From positions 3,534,001 to 3,598,000 of the forward strand of contig NZ_CP063373.1 of the NCBI RefSeq assembly GCF_015160855.1: 64,000 nucleotides of DNA. Reading direction: 5' to 3'. The notes under the pieces are model-generated. The model did not search any database and was not told the DNA's origin. It saw only the letters and a list, made by a program, of their open reading frames with translations. The stretch comes from Streptomyces ferrugineus. GTDB lineage: Bacteria > Actinomycetota > Actinomycetes > Streptomycetales > Streptomycetaceae. Made by a program: the position numbers and the translations under genes. Below are positions 16,429 through 29,288 of the stretch, piece after piece. Positions within the stretch are counted from its first letter, which is position 1. Each line of letters opens with the position of its first letter.

Positions 16429-17289
16429 TCAGCCGGCTGCCAGCAGCACCGTGCCCACCAGCGCCAGGCCCGCGCCGGCCGCCTGCACCGCCAGCAGCCG
16501 CTCCCGTAGGAAGCCTCGCGCGGCCAGGGCCGTCACCACCGGGTACAGCGAGGCGAGCACGGCGGCCACCGTCACCGGGCCGTGCTGGGCGGCCACCACA
16601 TAGGTGCCGTTCGCCGCCACGTCCGCGAGGCCGACGAAGCCGAGCGCGGGCAGTGAACGCCAGGGGAACGCGCCGCCGTCGGGGAGGGCGGCGACGCCGC
16701 GCCGCGCGGAGGCGTATAGCGCGACACCGCCCGCCACCACGTTGACCACCCGCTGGACGAAGAGCGCGAGGAACAGGCCGGTGACCGTGGTCGACGCCTC
16801 CGCGATCAGGGCGAACACGGTGCCGAAGCCGAACGCCGCGATCAGCGTGAGCACGATGGCCTGCCGCTGCACGGGAGCGCCCCGAAGCTGCGGTCCGCCC
16901 GCGAGCACCACGCCGAGCACGGCGACCGCGATCCCCGCGACCTGCACCAGCCCCGGACGCTCGCCGAGGAAGAGGCCCACGCCGACCGGGACGGCCACGC
17001 CCGCGGTGCCGAGCGGCGAGACCACGCCCATCGGGCCGAGTGCGAGCGCCTTGTAGAAGCAGATCAGGGCGATCGGGCCCACCACTCCGGCGGCGGCCGC
17101 GAACCACAGCCGGTCGCCGGCCTCGCTCCAGGCGCCGGTGGCCACCACGATCACACCGAGCACGGCCGCCGCGATCGCCTGCGAGACGACGACCACGGTC
17201 AGCGCCGGGGTGCGCCGGGTCAGCAGTCCGCCGCCGAAGTCGGCCAGTCCCCACAGCAGGCTGGTGGCCAGGGCGAAGAGTGCTGTCAC
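16429..17289 (-). CDS. EamA/DMT-superfamily transporter
   Basis: A 286-aa protein with ten hydrophobic helices in two EamA halves. GTG 17289 (first residues VTALFALATSLLWG) is preferred because GCGAGGCC precedes it. Typical features include LLWGLADFGGGLL at the start and FYKALALGPMGVVSPL in the first half. It probably exports a metabolite. It diverges from a cupin-XRE regulator that likely controls it. Confidence 0.85.
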   Translation of the reverse strand: MTALFALATSLLWGLADFGGGLLTRRTPALTVVVVSQAIAAAVLGVIVVATGAWSEAGDRLWFAAAAGVVGPIALICFYKALALGPMGVVSPLGTAGVAVPVGVGLFLGERPGLVQVAGIAVAVLGVVLAGGPQLRGAPVQRQAIVLTLIAAFGFGTVFALIAEASTTVTGLFLALFVQRVVNVVAGGVALYASARRGVAALPDGGAFPWRSLPALGFVGLADVAANGTYVVAAQHGPVTVAAVLASLYPVVTALAARGFLRERLLAVQAAGAGLALVGTVLLAAG

Positions 17290-17348
17290 GGAGGCCTCGC
17301 AGTACAGTTCGGTGCACGATCGGGTGCACCTCACCGTAGTGCAGCGTA

Positions 17349-17374
17349 CTGGACCCTGTCATCCAGAATATTGG
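17349..17374. promoter_or_regulatory. Possible operator between eamA-type and XRE genes
   Basis: CTGGA and TCCAG form an inverted pair 8 bases apart (17349-17366), overlapping CCAGAATATTGG (17363-17374), in the divergent promoter. Position suggests XRE-cupin binding. Confidence 0.35.
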
Positions 17375-17406
17375 ACTCCGGAATTTCGAATGGAATTGGA
17401 CGGAAT

Positions 17407-17979
17407 GTGTCGGACCTCGACCTGCTGACCCAGTCCCTCGCGCGCAATGTCAAGCACTGGCGCGCGGTGCGCGGCTTCACGCTGGACGTGCTCGCCGCCC
17501 GGGCCGGTGTCAGCCGCGGCATGCTCATCCAGATCGAGCAGGCACGCACCAATCCCAGCCTCGGTACCGTCGTCAAGATCGGCGATGCGCTCGGGATCAG
17601 CATCACCACCCTCCTCGACTACGAGCGCGGCCCCAAGGTCCAGATCGTGCCGGCCGAGCGGGCCGTACGGCTGTGGAGCACCGACGCCGGAAGCTACAAC
17701 CGGCTGCTCGCGGGCGCCGAGGCCCCCGGGCCGCTGGAGATCTGGGACTGGTGCCTGATGCCGGGCGAGAACAGCGCCTCGGAACCCCATCCCGCGGGCA
17801 CCGTCGAGCTGATCCATGTCACGGCCGGTGACCTGACACTGACCGTCGACGGCGTGGACCATCAGGTGCCGACCGGAGCGAGCGCCTCCTTCGAGGCCGG
17901 CAGCCCGCACACATACGCCAATCAGGGCACCGTGCCGATGGAGATGATCATGGCTGTCTCGGTGCCGCCCGTGCAGTGA
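17407..17979 (+). CDS. XRE-family regulator with C-terminal cupin
   Basis: A 190-aa protein. GTG 17407 (MSDLDLLTQSLARN) is preferred because the helix-turn-helix begins soon after. HTH: ARAGVSRGMLIQIEQARTNP, residues about 28-47. The C-terminal half is a cupin barrel (AGTVELIHVTAGDLTLTVDG; FEAGSPHTYAN), which in this class binds the effector. It is most likely the regulator of the divergent EamA transporter, sensing the transported compound. Confidence 0.85.
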   Translation: MSDLDLLTQSLARNVKHWRAVRGFTLDVLAARAGVSRGMLIQIEQARTNPSLGTVVKIGDALGISITTLLDYERGPKVQIVPAERAVRLWSTDAGSYNRLLAGAEAPGPLEIWDWCLMPGENSASEPHPAGTVELIHVTAGDLTLTVDGVDHQVPTGASASFEAGSPHTYANQGTVPMEMIMAVSVPPVQ

Positions 17980-17999
17980 GCGGCTGTTACGGTGCGGGC

Positions 18000-18557
18000 A
18001 TGGACGCACCCATCGGACGCTTCGACCACGCCACCGCCGCCCCCGACTGCCTCGACGAACTCATCGGCCCGGTCGCCGACGCCGTACGCCACTGGCAGGG
18101 CAGCGTCCCCGCCGACCAGATCGTCCACGTCGAGACCGATCCGCGGTGGGCCGACACCGCGGTCTTCGTCGAGCACTACGGGCAGGAGTTGCTCGAACAG
18201 TCCGCGAACTGCGTCGTCGTCGCCGGCAAGCGCGGCGGCGAGACGACGCTGGCCGCGTGCGTCGTGCTCTCCACCACCCGGGTCGACGTCAACGGCGTGG
18301 TGCGCCGCCAACTCGGGGCCCGCAAGGCGTCGTTCGCCTCGATGGACACCGCGACCGGCGAGACCGGCATGGAGTACGGCGGCATCACCCCGATCGGACT
18401 GCCCGACGGCTGGCCGGTGCTGGTGGACTCGGCCGTCGTCGACCTGCCCTACGTCCTGGTCGGCAGCGGACGCCGACGCGGCAAGCTGCTGGTGCCGGGG
18501 AAGGCGTTCGCCGAGCTGCCCGGGGCGGTCGTACTCGAAGGGCTCGGCGTCGCCTGA
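18000..18557 (+). CDS. YbaK/EbsC-type aminoacyl-tRNA deacylase-like protein
   Basis: A 185-aa protein of the YbaK/ProX editing-domain family, which hydrolyses misacylated tRNAs. Visible features are the strand VFVEHYGQELLEQSANCVVV, the catalytic-type lysine context GKRGGETTLAA, and TGMEYGGITPIGLP, which matches the G-G-x-x-P region of the editing pocket. The substrate tRNA cannot be told. Its 3' end is part of a 155-bp tandem duplication shared with the convergent CDF gene. Confidence 0.8.
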   Translation: MDAPIGRFDHATAAPDCLDELIGPVADAVRHWQGSVPADQIVHVETDPRWADTAVFVEHYGQELLEQSANCVVVAGKRGGETTLAACVVLSTTRVDVNGVVRRQLGARKASFASMDTATGETGMEYGGITPIGLPDGWPVLVDSAVVDLPYVLVGSGRRRGKLLVPGKAFAELPGAVVLEGLGVA

Positions 18558-18844
18558 GCCGGTGTCACGCCGTCGTGTGGTGGGCGAGGGCGAGGGCGAG
18601 GTGCGGGTCGGTTTCGTCCGGTGTCGGTGCTGGGTCGGGGTGGACGAGTGCTGTGGTGGGTCGTGGGGTGGTGTGCGGCAGGGCGTGTTTTGAAGGGCTT
18701 GGTGTCGTCTGGGCTGGGGTCACGCTGTCGTGTGGTGGGCGAGGGCGAGGTGCGGGTCGGCTTCGCCCGGCGTTGGTGCCGGGTCGGCGTGGACCAGTGC
18801 TGCGGTGAGCCGCGGGATGGCGTGCAGCAGGGCGTGTTCGGCGT
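18535..18844. repeat. About 155-bp tandem duplication across convergent 3' ends
   Basis: Copy 1 (18535-18689) and copy 2 (18690-18844) share the end of the deacylase gene (GAAGGGCTCGG / GAAGGGCTTGG) and the end of the CDF gene (GTCGTGTGGTGGGCGAGG). In the reverse frame copy 1 still encodes a CDF-like tail ending in LAHHTTA. A 6-bp GAGGGC insertion distinguishes the copies. Confidence 0.85.
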
Positions 18845-19760
18845 CCACGGCGATGGCGTGCGCCTGCCGTACCGTCGCCTCGCCGTCCACCACGACCGCC
18901 ACCTCGGCGCGCAGCCGGTGCCCGATCCAGCGCAGCCGCAGTTCACCCACCTCGCGCACGCCCGTGACCTCCCGAAGCGCCCGCTCGGCCCGGTCCACCA
19001 GGGCCGGGTCCACGGCGTCCATGACCCGCCGGAACACCTCGCGCGCCGCGTCCCGCAGCACCAGCGCGATGGCGGCCGTGATCGCCAACCCCACGATCGG
19101 GTCCGCGAGTTGCCACCCGAGCGCCGCGCCACCGGCGCTCAACAGGACGGCCAGTGAGGTGAATCCGTCGGTGCGGGCATGCAGTCCGTCCGCGACCAAC
19201 GCCGCCGACCCGATGGCACGACCCACCCGTATCCGATACCGGGCCACCCACTCGTTGCCCGCGAACCCGACGAGCGCCGCGACCGCCACGGCCGGGATCC
19301 GCTCCACGGGCCGCGGGTCGAGGAGACGGTCGACGGCCGTCCACGCCGCGAAGGCCGCGGACGCGGCGATCGTCAGCACGATGGCGATGCCCGCGAGGTC
19401 CTCGGCCCGGCCGTAGCCGTAGGTGAAGCGGCGTGTGGCCGCGCGCCGGCCCAGTACGAAGGCGATCCCGAGCGGTACGGCGGTCAGCGCGTCCGCCGTG
19501 TTGTGCACCGTGTCGCCGAGCAGCGCCACCGATCCGGAGGCGACCACCACGACCGCCTGGGCGAGGGCCGTCGCACCGAGGACCGCCAGCGAGACCCACA
19601 GGGCGCGCATGCCGCGGGCCGAGGACTCCAGGGCGGAGTCGAGCTTGTCGGTCGATTCGTGGGAGTGGGGTTTGAGGAGGTGGGTGAGGCGGTGGCGATG
19701 ACGGTGATGGTGCCCATGCCCATGCCCATGGCCATGGCCGTGCTCGTGCCGGTCGCTCAC
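18720..19760 (-). CDS. Cation diffusion facilitator (CDF) metal exporter
   Basis: A 346-aa CDF protein. The N-terminus is histidine-rich (HGHGHGHGHHHRHRHR), typical of Zn/Co/Ni handling. Six membrane segments follow, with the two metal-site motifs GDTVHNTAD and DGLHARTDG (each H-x3-D). The C-terminal cytoplasmic domain (about residues 245-320) is the usual ferredoxin-like dimer domain. It exports divalent metal in exchange for protons. The divergent ArsR gene and its operator strongly suggest metal-induced expression. Confidence 0.92.
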   Translation of the reverse strand: MSDRHEHGHGHGHGHGHHHRHRHRLTHLLKPHSHESTDKLDSALESSARGMRALWVSLAVLGATALAQAVVVVASGSVALLGDTVHNTADALTAVPLGIAFVLGRRAATRRFTYGYGRAEDLAGIAIVLTIAASAAFAAWTAVDRLLDPRPVERIPAVAVAALVGFAGNEWVARYRIRVGRAIGSAALVADGLHARTDGFTSLAVLLSAGGAALGWQLADPIVGLAITAAIALVLRDAAREVFRRVMDAVDPALVDRAERALREVTGVREVGELRLRWIGHRLRAEVAVVVDGEATVRQAHAIAVDAEHALLHAIPRLTAALVHADPAPTPGEADPHLALAHHTTA

Positions 19761-19813
19761 GGCGGTCCCCTTCCGGTGCGCGGTAGTGGACGCGGGCCGC
19801 CCACGACGCCATT

Positions 19814-19835
19814 ATGTGCGTATGAGCGCACGCAT
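19814..19835. promoter_or_regulatory. ArsR-type operator
   Basis: ATGTGCGTATGAGCGCACGC lies over the arsR start, with TGCG-N6-CGCA as the dyad. The shape resembles operators of NmtR/CzrA-type sensors, and it sits between the divergent CDF and ArsR genes. Confidence 0.65.
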
Positions 19836-20181
19836 GCACCTATCACCTGCGCACGATGCGCACCCGCGTACCCCGGGCGAGGAGCAGTTCGCGCTCGCCG
19901 CCGAACTCCTCGCCCTGCTCGGCGACCGCACCCGCCTCGCGCTGCTGCACGTCCTGACGGCCGGCGAGGCCGATGTCACGACGCTCACCGAGGCGTGCGG
20001 GGCGGCGCGTCCGGCCGTCAGCCAGCATCTGGCCCGGCTGCGGCTCGCGGGGCTGGTGAACACGCGCAAGGAGGGCCGCCGGGTGGTCTACTCCCTGCGC
20101 GACGGCCATCTGCGCCGGCTCGTCGACGAGGCGCTGAACGTGGCGGACCACCGGCTCAGCGACCGGCCGCCGCACGACTGA
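19822..20181 (+). CDS. ArsR-family metal-sensing repressor
   Basis: A 119-aa winged-helix protein. ATG 19822 lies within its own operator. HTH: ARPAVSQHLARLRLAGLV (residues about 58-75). The last helix, DGHLRRLVDEALNVADH, has the D-x-H...H arrangement of alpha-5 metal sites in CzrA/NmtR proteins, which sense Zn, Co or Ni. It most likely represses itself and the divergent CDF exporter until metal binds. Confidence 0.85.
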   Translation: MSARMHLSPAHDAHPRTPGEEQFALAAELLALLGDRTRLALLHVLTAGEADVTTLTEACGAARPAVSQHLARLRLAGLVNTRKEGRRVVYSLRDGHLRRLVDEALNVADHRLSDRPPHD

Positions 20182-20196
20182 CGTACTCGGGCTCGG

Positions 20197-21420
20197 TCAG
20201 TGCCCGGCGTTCCTGCCCAGGTACTGCTCCGCGAACGCCATCGCGGCCGTGGGGGAGTCGAAGAGGCGGCGCAGACGGGCGAGGGTGGTGCCCGCGCGGT
20301 ACGGGTCGCCCGACGACGTGCCGTGGTAGACCTCGGAGAGCCAGTGGGAGAACTCCTGGCAGTCCCACACCCGGTTCAGACAGGCCGCCGAGTAGCCGTC
20401 CAGTGCGGTGCCGTCGCCCTTGGAGAGGTGCGCCACGAGGCCGTCGCCGAGCAGGAAGGCGTCGTGCAGGGCGAGGTTCATGCCCTTGGCGGCGATGGGG
20501 GCGGTCAGGTGGGCGGCGTCGCCGGCCAGGAAGAGGCGGCCGAACACCATGGGCTCGACGACGTAGTTGTGCATGTCGAGGACGCGCTTCTCGATCAGCC
20601 GCCCCTCCGTCAGCGGCGGCACGCCGTCGGCCTGGAGGCGCTGCTGCAGCTCCGTCCAGACCCTGTCCTGCGACCAGTTCTCCGGGTCGTCGCCGGGTGG
20701 GCACTCGAGGTAGTAGCGGGTGACCTCGGCGCTGCGCGGCATGTGCCCGGCGAATCCGCGCGGATGCATGCCGAACAGGACGCAGTCGGAGGACGGCGGC
20801 GCCTCCGCGAGCAGCGCCAGCCAGCCGATGCCGTAGTCGCTGCGGGAGACGCGGGCCCGGTCGGCGGGCAGCGCGTCGCGCGTCACGCCGCGCGCCCCGT
20901 CGCAGCCCGCGACGAAGTCGCAGTGCACGACCTGGCGTTGCCCGGTCTCCGGGCAGGTGTACGACACCGAGGGGTGGTCGGTGTCGACATCGTGCAGCTC
21001 CACGTCCCGCACCCCGAAGCGGATGGCCCCGCCGCGCACATCGGCGTACTCGCGCACCAGGTCCGTCACCAGCAACTGCTGTGGGTAGACCCAGTGATGA
21101 ACGCCCGTCAGCTTGGCGTACTCGAACCGGTAGCGCTCCCCGGCGAACCGGAACTCGCACTCGGTGTGCCGCTGGGCCCGCGCCAGCAGGTTGTCCGCGA
21201 GACCCCGCCGCTGGAGTCCGCGCACGGCCCCCTCCTCGAGCACCCCGGCCCGCGGCCGCCGCTCGATGAACTCGCGGGTCTCGACCTCCAGGACCAGGCA
21301 GTCCACGGAGGCCGCCCGCAGGATGTTGCCGATGGTGAGACCGGCCGGTCCGGCGCCCACGACGACGACCGGAAAGCGCTGCGCGGGGCTGGAGTTGAGG
21401 TGGGGGGAGGTGGAAGTCAC
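20197..21420 (-). CDS. pobA: 4-hydroxybenzoate 3-monooxygenase
   Basis: A 407-aa FAD-dependent hydroxylase. It has GAGPAGLTIGNIL (GxGxxG, residues about 22-34), DFVAGCDGARG (the DG motif) and GDAAHLTAPIAAKGMNLALHDA in part (residues about 300-320), all typical of PobA. It converts 4-hydroxybenzoate to protocatechuate, which feeds the beta-ketoadipate pathway. No pobR or protocatechuate genes are nearby, so regulation is not visible. Confidence 0.9.
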   Translation of the reverse strand: MTSTSPHLNSSPAQRFPVVVVGAGPAGLTIGNILRAASVDCLVLEVETREFIERRPRAGVLEEGAVRGLQRRGLADNLLARAQRHTECEFRFAGERYRFEYAKLTGVHHWVYPQQLLVTDLVREYADVRGGAIRFGVRDVELHDVDTDHPSVSYTCPETGQRQVVHCDFVAGCDGARGVTRDALPADRARVSRSDYGIGWLALLAEAPPSSDCVLFGMHPRGFAGHMPRSAEVTRYYLECPPGDDPENWSQDRVWTELQQRLQADGVPPLTEGRLIEKRVLDMHNYVVEPMVFGRLFLAGDAAHLTAPIAAKGMNLALHDAFLLGDGLVAHLSKGDGTALDGYSAACLNRVWDCQEFSHWLSEVYHGTSSGDPYRAGTTLARLRRLFDSPTAAMAFAEQYLGRNAGH

Positions 21421-21493
21421 CCGAGCATTATGCGGGCGCCGATGTGGGGAGGGGAGGGTTCCGGGCGACGCCGGATGGTCCGGGCGCCACCCC

Positions 21494-21901
21494 CTAGCCC
21501 AGGCGGGGGATCTCGATCGCCGGGCAGCGGTCCATGACCATCTCCAGGCCCGCCGCGCGGGTGCGGTCGTACGCCGCCTCGTCGATCACGTCCAGCTGGA
21601 ACCACACCGCCTTGGCCCCCTTGGCGACCGCCTCGTCGGCGACCGGTCCCGCGAGGTCGCTGTTCACGAACACGTCGACCACGTCCACGTCGAAGGGGAT
21701 GTCCGCCAGGGAGGCATAGCCGGGCTCGCCGTGGACCGTCTCCGCCTTCGGGTGCACGGGCACGATGCGCTTGCCGAAGCGCTGCAGGACGCCGGCGACC
21801 CCGTACGCCGCGCGTCGCTGGTTCGTCGACAGGCCCACGATGGCCCAGGTGTCGCCGAGCTCGGTCAGGATCCTGCGGACTGTCGCCGGGTCGCCGTACA
21901 C
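21494..21901 (-). CDS. CoA-binding-domain protein (YccU-like)
   Basis: A 135-aa single-domain Rossmann protein. The start is GTG 21901 because AAGGAGG lies 6 bases upstream; a longer TTG start (21946) has no such site. Features are WAIVGLSTNQRRAAYGVAGVL, VPVHPKAETVHGEPGY and DVVDVFVNSD, as in CoA-binding domains of succinyl-CoA synthetases and YccU. The role is unknown. Confidence 0.85.
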   Translation of the reverse strand: MYGDPATVRRILTELGDTWAIVGLSTNQRRAAYGVAGVLQRFGKRIVPVHPKAETVHGEPGYASLADIPFDVDVVDVFVNSDLAGPVADEAVAKGAKAVWFQLDVIDEAAYDRTRAAGLEMVMDRCPAIEIPRLG

Positions 21902-22075
21902 GCTCGGCCTCCTTGGGGTCGGTGCGAGGGCTGGTGTCCTGGGCAACAGCGGGCCGGGTGCGGTGATTCCCCGGGGCGGTCCTCAATCCGTGATCATGCC
22001 GTCCACGAGATCGGCGCACGCGGGCCGTTCCCTTGACAGAAGGTCGGCAGCCGGGCTTTCTTAGACTCGTTGCTG

Positions 22076-22111
22076 GTTGCGTATCACGATACTTATTGTG
22101 TAGTTCGCAAC
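22076..22111. promoter_or_regulatory. IclR-type site in front of the molybdoenzyme gene
   Basis: GTTGCGTATCACGATAC (22076-22092) matches the island-wide GTTGCG-N5-CGCAAC pattern, with its second half weakened to CGATAC. A further GTTCGCAAC lies at 22103-22111. CCTTGACA occurs about 45 bp upstream (22031). Confidence 0.6.
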
Positions 22112-22170
22112 GGGCTCGCGACGAGCAACGAGTGGGTCCGTCTTCCCTACACCGCGGAGTAGCGCTACCG

Positions 22171-24471
<2,301 letters not shown>

Positions 24472-24529
24472 ACCGAGGGAGGTCGGGGTGGCAGGCGCCT
24501 TCACGCTGGCCACCCCGACCTGTTCTGTC

Positions 24530-25150
24530 ACCACCGTCGACGGCGAGCAGCCGGGACGCCTTCAGTTCGGTCTCGTCCCACTCGCGCTCGGGTCCGAGCC
24601 CCAGGCCCCACGTGATGCCCGCGCCGACTTCGGGGCGTCCGTGACGGCGCCGGGCGGGAACGTCCCCGTCAGCAGCTCCGGCCGGCCCGTGCCCGCGGCG
24701 AGCTCGCCGCGCACGGTGGAGACCAGGTGTACCAGGCCGGGTGCCGGTCGACGGCGCACAGCGCGGGGACGGTCACCGAGCCGGTGGCGCAGACACGGCC
24801 CAGATCGCTGCGGACCAGGTCCACGATCGTCACGTTCCCGGCCCGGTCCTTCTCCAACAGGTCCGCGGCCGTCCGCTCGGTGCCCTTGATCGGCCCGGAC
24901 TTCACGATCAGGCCGGCGCGGCGCGGGAACAGCGCGGGTGAGGGGGTGGCCACTTCCACGCCATGGGCCGGCAGCGGGACCGTACCCGCGTACGGGGCCG
25001 GGTTGCGCCGGGCCGGAAAGTCGGGACGGCCTCGTGGCGTACGTCCCCGAAGCGGGCGAGGGCGGGCAGGCGGTGCGCCCGCGCACACCATGACGGGCCG
25101 TGCGCCGGGTGGAGCGGGAACCAAGCACGCGCTTCCCCCTTCGGAACGTA
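24530..25150 (-). pseudogene. pabB: Aminodeoxychorismate/anthranilate synthase component I remnant (pabB-like)
   Basis: Pieces of a chorismate-binding enzyme are readable in several frames: RLPALARFGDVR (start region), NPAPYAGTVPLP, VESGPIKGT-like KSGPIKGTERTAADLLEKDR, NVTIVDLVRSDLGRVCATGS, then after a frameshift HLVSTVRGELAAG and TFPPGAVTDAPK. That last piece is joined to ITWGLGLGPEREWDETELKA, the normal C-terminal end. Roughly 70-80 residues of the core are missing at this join and the N-terminal domain is incomplete. It once made p-aminobenzoate or anthranilate and cannot now. Confidence 0.75.
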
Positions 25151-25163
25151 GGGCGCAAAAGGC

Positions 25164-25198
25164 GTGAGCCTCCTGGAACGGTGCTCCAGGAGGCTCAC
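25164..25198 (-). terminator. Terminator of the BCCT gene
   Basis: A perfect 14-bp stem (GTGAGCCTCCTGGA with its exact complement) with a 7-base loop, 16 bp beyond the BCCT stop codon. Confidence 0.85.
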
Positions 25199-25214
25199 TG
25201 CGTCGGACATCCGC

Positions 25215-26948
<1,734 letters not shown>

Positions 26949-27356
26949 GCTCTCATTCCTTCTGTCGTCGGGCTCTGGCATGGTCGGTGGGACTGCCGTG
27001 CACTGCGGGACAGGAGTGGCAGTCTGTTGCGCATTGAGAAATTGTTCGCTGTTGGCGCAACAGCGAACACGCCTCGTGTCTTGCCGTCAAGCCCCTTCGG
27101 CCAGTCGCCGGGCTCTCGACCAGCATCGGAATCGAGCTGTGACCCGTGAGGCGGCCGGTGCCGCGCAACCGGCCGCTGTGCGGCGTTGCTCTCGAGTAGA
27201 GAAGGGGCCTTCTGCCCGTGATCACCTCGCGCATCGAGCGGGTGTCGCATGCCTTGACCGCTGGTCGGCGCTCCAGGATGCTGTGTTGCGGAACATGAGA
27301 TGTGTGCCGTAATGAGCAACATCTGATTCAGAGTTCGTATCAGTCGAGGAGTGGCC
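26949..27356. promoter_or_regulatory. Divergent control region of BCCT and formaldehyde dehydrogenase genes
   Basis: A 408-bp gap with no gene. It holds GTTGCG (27026), an exact 11-bp dyad (27044-27068), a 9-bp GC hairpin GCGGCCGGT/ACCGGCCGC (27151-27176), CCTTGACC (27252) and GTTGCGG (27285) with a facing GAGCAAC (27314-27320). Confidence 0.6.
27044..27068. promoter_or_regulatory. Perfect 11-bp dyad upstream of the BCCT gene
   Basis: GTTCGCTGTTG and CAACAGCGAAC are exact inverse complements separated by GCG, 96-120 bp upstream of the BCCT start; CGCAAC (27056-27061) lies inside. It may be an operator or an RNA hairpin in the leader. Confidence 0.55.
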
Positions 27357-28442
27357 ATGACGCACCAGGTCCGTGCCGTCGTCGCGCGGGGCAAGGGCGC
27401 CCCCGTCAGCCTGGAAACGATCATCGTGCCCGACCCGGGCCCGGGTGAGGCGCTGGTGAAGATCGAGGCCTGCGGGGTCTGCCACACCGATCTGCACTAT
27501 CGCGAGGGCGGCATCAACGACGACTTCCCGTTCCTGCTGGGCCATGAGGCCGCGGGCATCGTGGAATCGGTGGGGGAGGGGGTCACCGACGTCGCGCCCG
27601 GCGACTTCGTGATCCTCAATTGGCGTGCGGTGTGCGGCCAGTGCCGTGCCTGCCGGCGCGGAGAGTCCTGGTACTGCTTCAACACCCACAACGCCAAGCA
27701 GAAGATGACCTTGCTGGACGGCACCGAGTTGTCGCCGGCCCTGGGCATCGGCGCCTTCGCGGAGAAGACGCTGGTCGCGGCCGGGCAGTGCACGAAGGTC
27801 GACCCGAGCGCGTCGGCCGCCGCCGCCGGTCTGCTGGGGTGCGGTGTGATGGCTGGTATCGGCGCCGCCATCAACACCGGCAACGTCGGACGGGGTGACT
27901 CGGTCGCCGTCATCGGCTGTGGCGGGGTCGGGGCCGCGGCGATCGCCGGGGCCGACCTGGCGGGCGCGGCCAAGGTCATCGCGGTCGACATCGACGACCG
28001 CAAGCTGGAGACGGCCCGGAAGCTCGGCGCCACCCACACCGTCAACTCCAAGAACGCCGACGCCGTCGAGGCGATCCGCGAGCTGACCGGCGGCTTCGGA
28101 GCCGATGTGGTCATCGAGGCGGTCGGCCGCCCGGAGACGTACCGGCAGGCGTTCTACGCCCGCGACCTGGCCGGCACGGTCGTCCTGGTCGGCGTCCCCA
28201 CCCCGGAGATGAAGCTGGAACTGCCACTGCTGGACGTCTTCGGCCGCGGTGGCTCCCTGAAGTCCTCCTGGTACGGCGACTGCCTGCCGTCGCGCGACTT
28301 CCCGATGCTCATCGACCTCTATCTCCAGGGCCGGCTCGACCTGGACGCCTTCGTCACCGAGACCATCGCGCTGGACGAGGTCGAGAAGGCCTTCGAGCGG
28401 ATGCACCACGGCGACGTCCTGCGCTCGGTGGTGGTCCTCTGA
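27357..28442 (+). CDS. S-(hydroxymethyl)mycothiol dehydrogenase, copy 1
   Basis: A 361-aa zinc alcohol dehydrogenase-type enzyme. ATG 27357 follows GAGGA. It has [15 protein letters not shown] (catalytic zinc Cys), GHEAAGIVE (His), the structural zinc loop [15 protein letters not shown], and the NAD loop [13 protein letters not shown]. The order matches mycothiol-dependent formaldehyde dehydrogenase of actinomycetes, which oxidises the formaldehyde-mycothiol adduct to S-formylmycothiol. The substrate would be formaldehyde released by betaine and methylamine demethylation. The next gene overlaps by one base. Confidence 0.87.
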   Translation: MTHQVRAVVARGKGAPVSLETIIVPDPGPGEALVKIEACGVCHTDLHYREGGINDDFPFLLGHEAAGIVESVGEGVTDVAPGDFVILNWRAVCGQCRACRRGESWYCFNTHNAKQKMTLLDGTELSPALGIGAFAEKTLVAAGQCTKVDPSASAAAAGLLGCGVMAGIGAAINTGNVGRGDSVAVIGCGGVGAAAIAGADLAGAAKVIAVDIDDRKLETARKLGATHTVNSKNADAVEAIRELTGGFGADVVIEAVGRPETYRQAFYARDLAGTVVLVGVPTPEMKLELPLLDVFGRGGSLKSSWYGDCLPSRDFPMLIDLYLQGRLDLDAFVTETIALDEVEKAFERMHHGDVLRSVVVL

Positions 28443-29071
28443 TGGCCGCCCGCATCGAACACCTCGTCACCTCGGGCACGTTCTCGCTGGACGGCGGCAC
28501 CTGGGACGTCGACAACAACGTGTGGATCGTCGGCGACGACACCGAGGCGATCGTCATCGACGCCGCCCACGACGCCGAGGCGATCGCCCGGGCCGTCGGC
28601 GGGCGCACCCTCAGGGCCATCGTGTGCACGCACGCGCACAACGACCACATCGACGCCGCGCCGGAGCTCGCGGCGCGCACGGGTGCCCCGATCCTCCTCC
28701 ACCCGGACGACCTGCCGCTGTGGAAGCAGACCCACCCGGACAAGGCGCCGGACGCCGAGCTGACCGACGGCCAGGGCATCACGGTGGCCGGCGTCGAGCT
28801 GACGGTGCTGCACACGCCCGGCCACGCCCCCGGCGCGGTCTGTCTGTACGCGCCGGCCCTGACGGCCCTCTTCAGTGGCGACACGCTGTTCGCCGGCGGG
28901 CCGGGGGCGACGGGAAGGTCGTACAGCCACTTCCCGACCATCGTCGAGTCGATCAGGGACCGGCTGCTGACGCTGCCGGGAGACACCGTCGTGCACACCG
29001 GACACGGGGGGACGACCACCGTCGGCACCGAGGCCCCGCACCTCCAGGAGTGGATCGACCGCGGTTTCTGA
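28442..29071 (+). CDS. Metallo-beta-lactamase-fold hydrolase, copy 1 (S-formylmycothiol hydrolase candidate)
   Basis: A 209-aa MBL-fold hydrolase translationally coupled to the formaldehyde dehydrogenase (TGATG). The metal-binding set is complete: THAHNDH (about residue 58-64), HTPGHAPGA, FSGDTLF and VHTGHG. In actinomycetes this position next to the mycothiol dehydrogenase is usual, and the enzyme probably hydrolyses S-formylmycothiol to formate and mycothiol, in the manner of glyoxalase II; this is inference, not shown. Confidence 0.8.
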   Translation: MAARIEHLVTSGTFSLDGGTWDVDNNVWIVGDDTEAIVIDAAHDAEAIARAVGGRTLRAIVCTHAHNDHIDAAPELAARTGAPILLHPDDLPLWKQTHPDKAPDAELTDGQGITVAGVELTVLHTPGHAPGAVCLYAPALTALFSGDTLFAGGPGATGRSYSHFPTIVESIRDRLLTLPGDTVVHTGHGGTTTVGTEAPHLQEWIDRGF

Positions 29072-29162
29072 CGCCCGCGGACGACCCTCACCCGCCCGCC
29101 CTCGGCTCGCGATCATCGCGAGCCGATGTGGCGGGCTGTTGTTGTTCTATATGAAGAAAGTT

Positions 29163-29260
29163 TTGCATGGTGCAACCCCAAGGAATGGCTCACAGCACCC
29201 TCTGAACGCCTTGACACGGGGTTCGGAGCGACCTCAAACTGGCGTTGCGCTAACCGCAAT
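29163..29260. promoter_or_regulatory. IclR-type sites before the Rieske ferredoxin gene
   Basis: GTTGCGCTAACCGCAAT (29244-29260) matches GTTGCG-N5-CGCAAC in all but the last base. TTGCATGGTGCAA (29163-29175) is another dyad. CCTTGACA (29209-29216) begins about 33 bp before the GTTGCG. Confidence 0.7.
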
Positions 29261-29288
29261 CCGTTTCGTTATACGCACCGAGGTGGTC

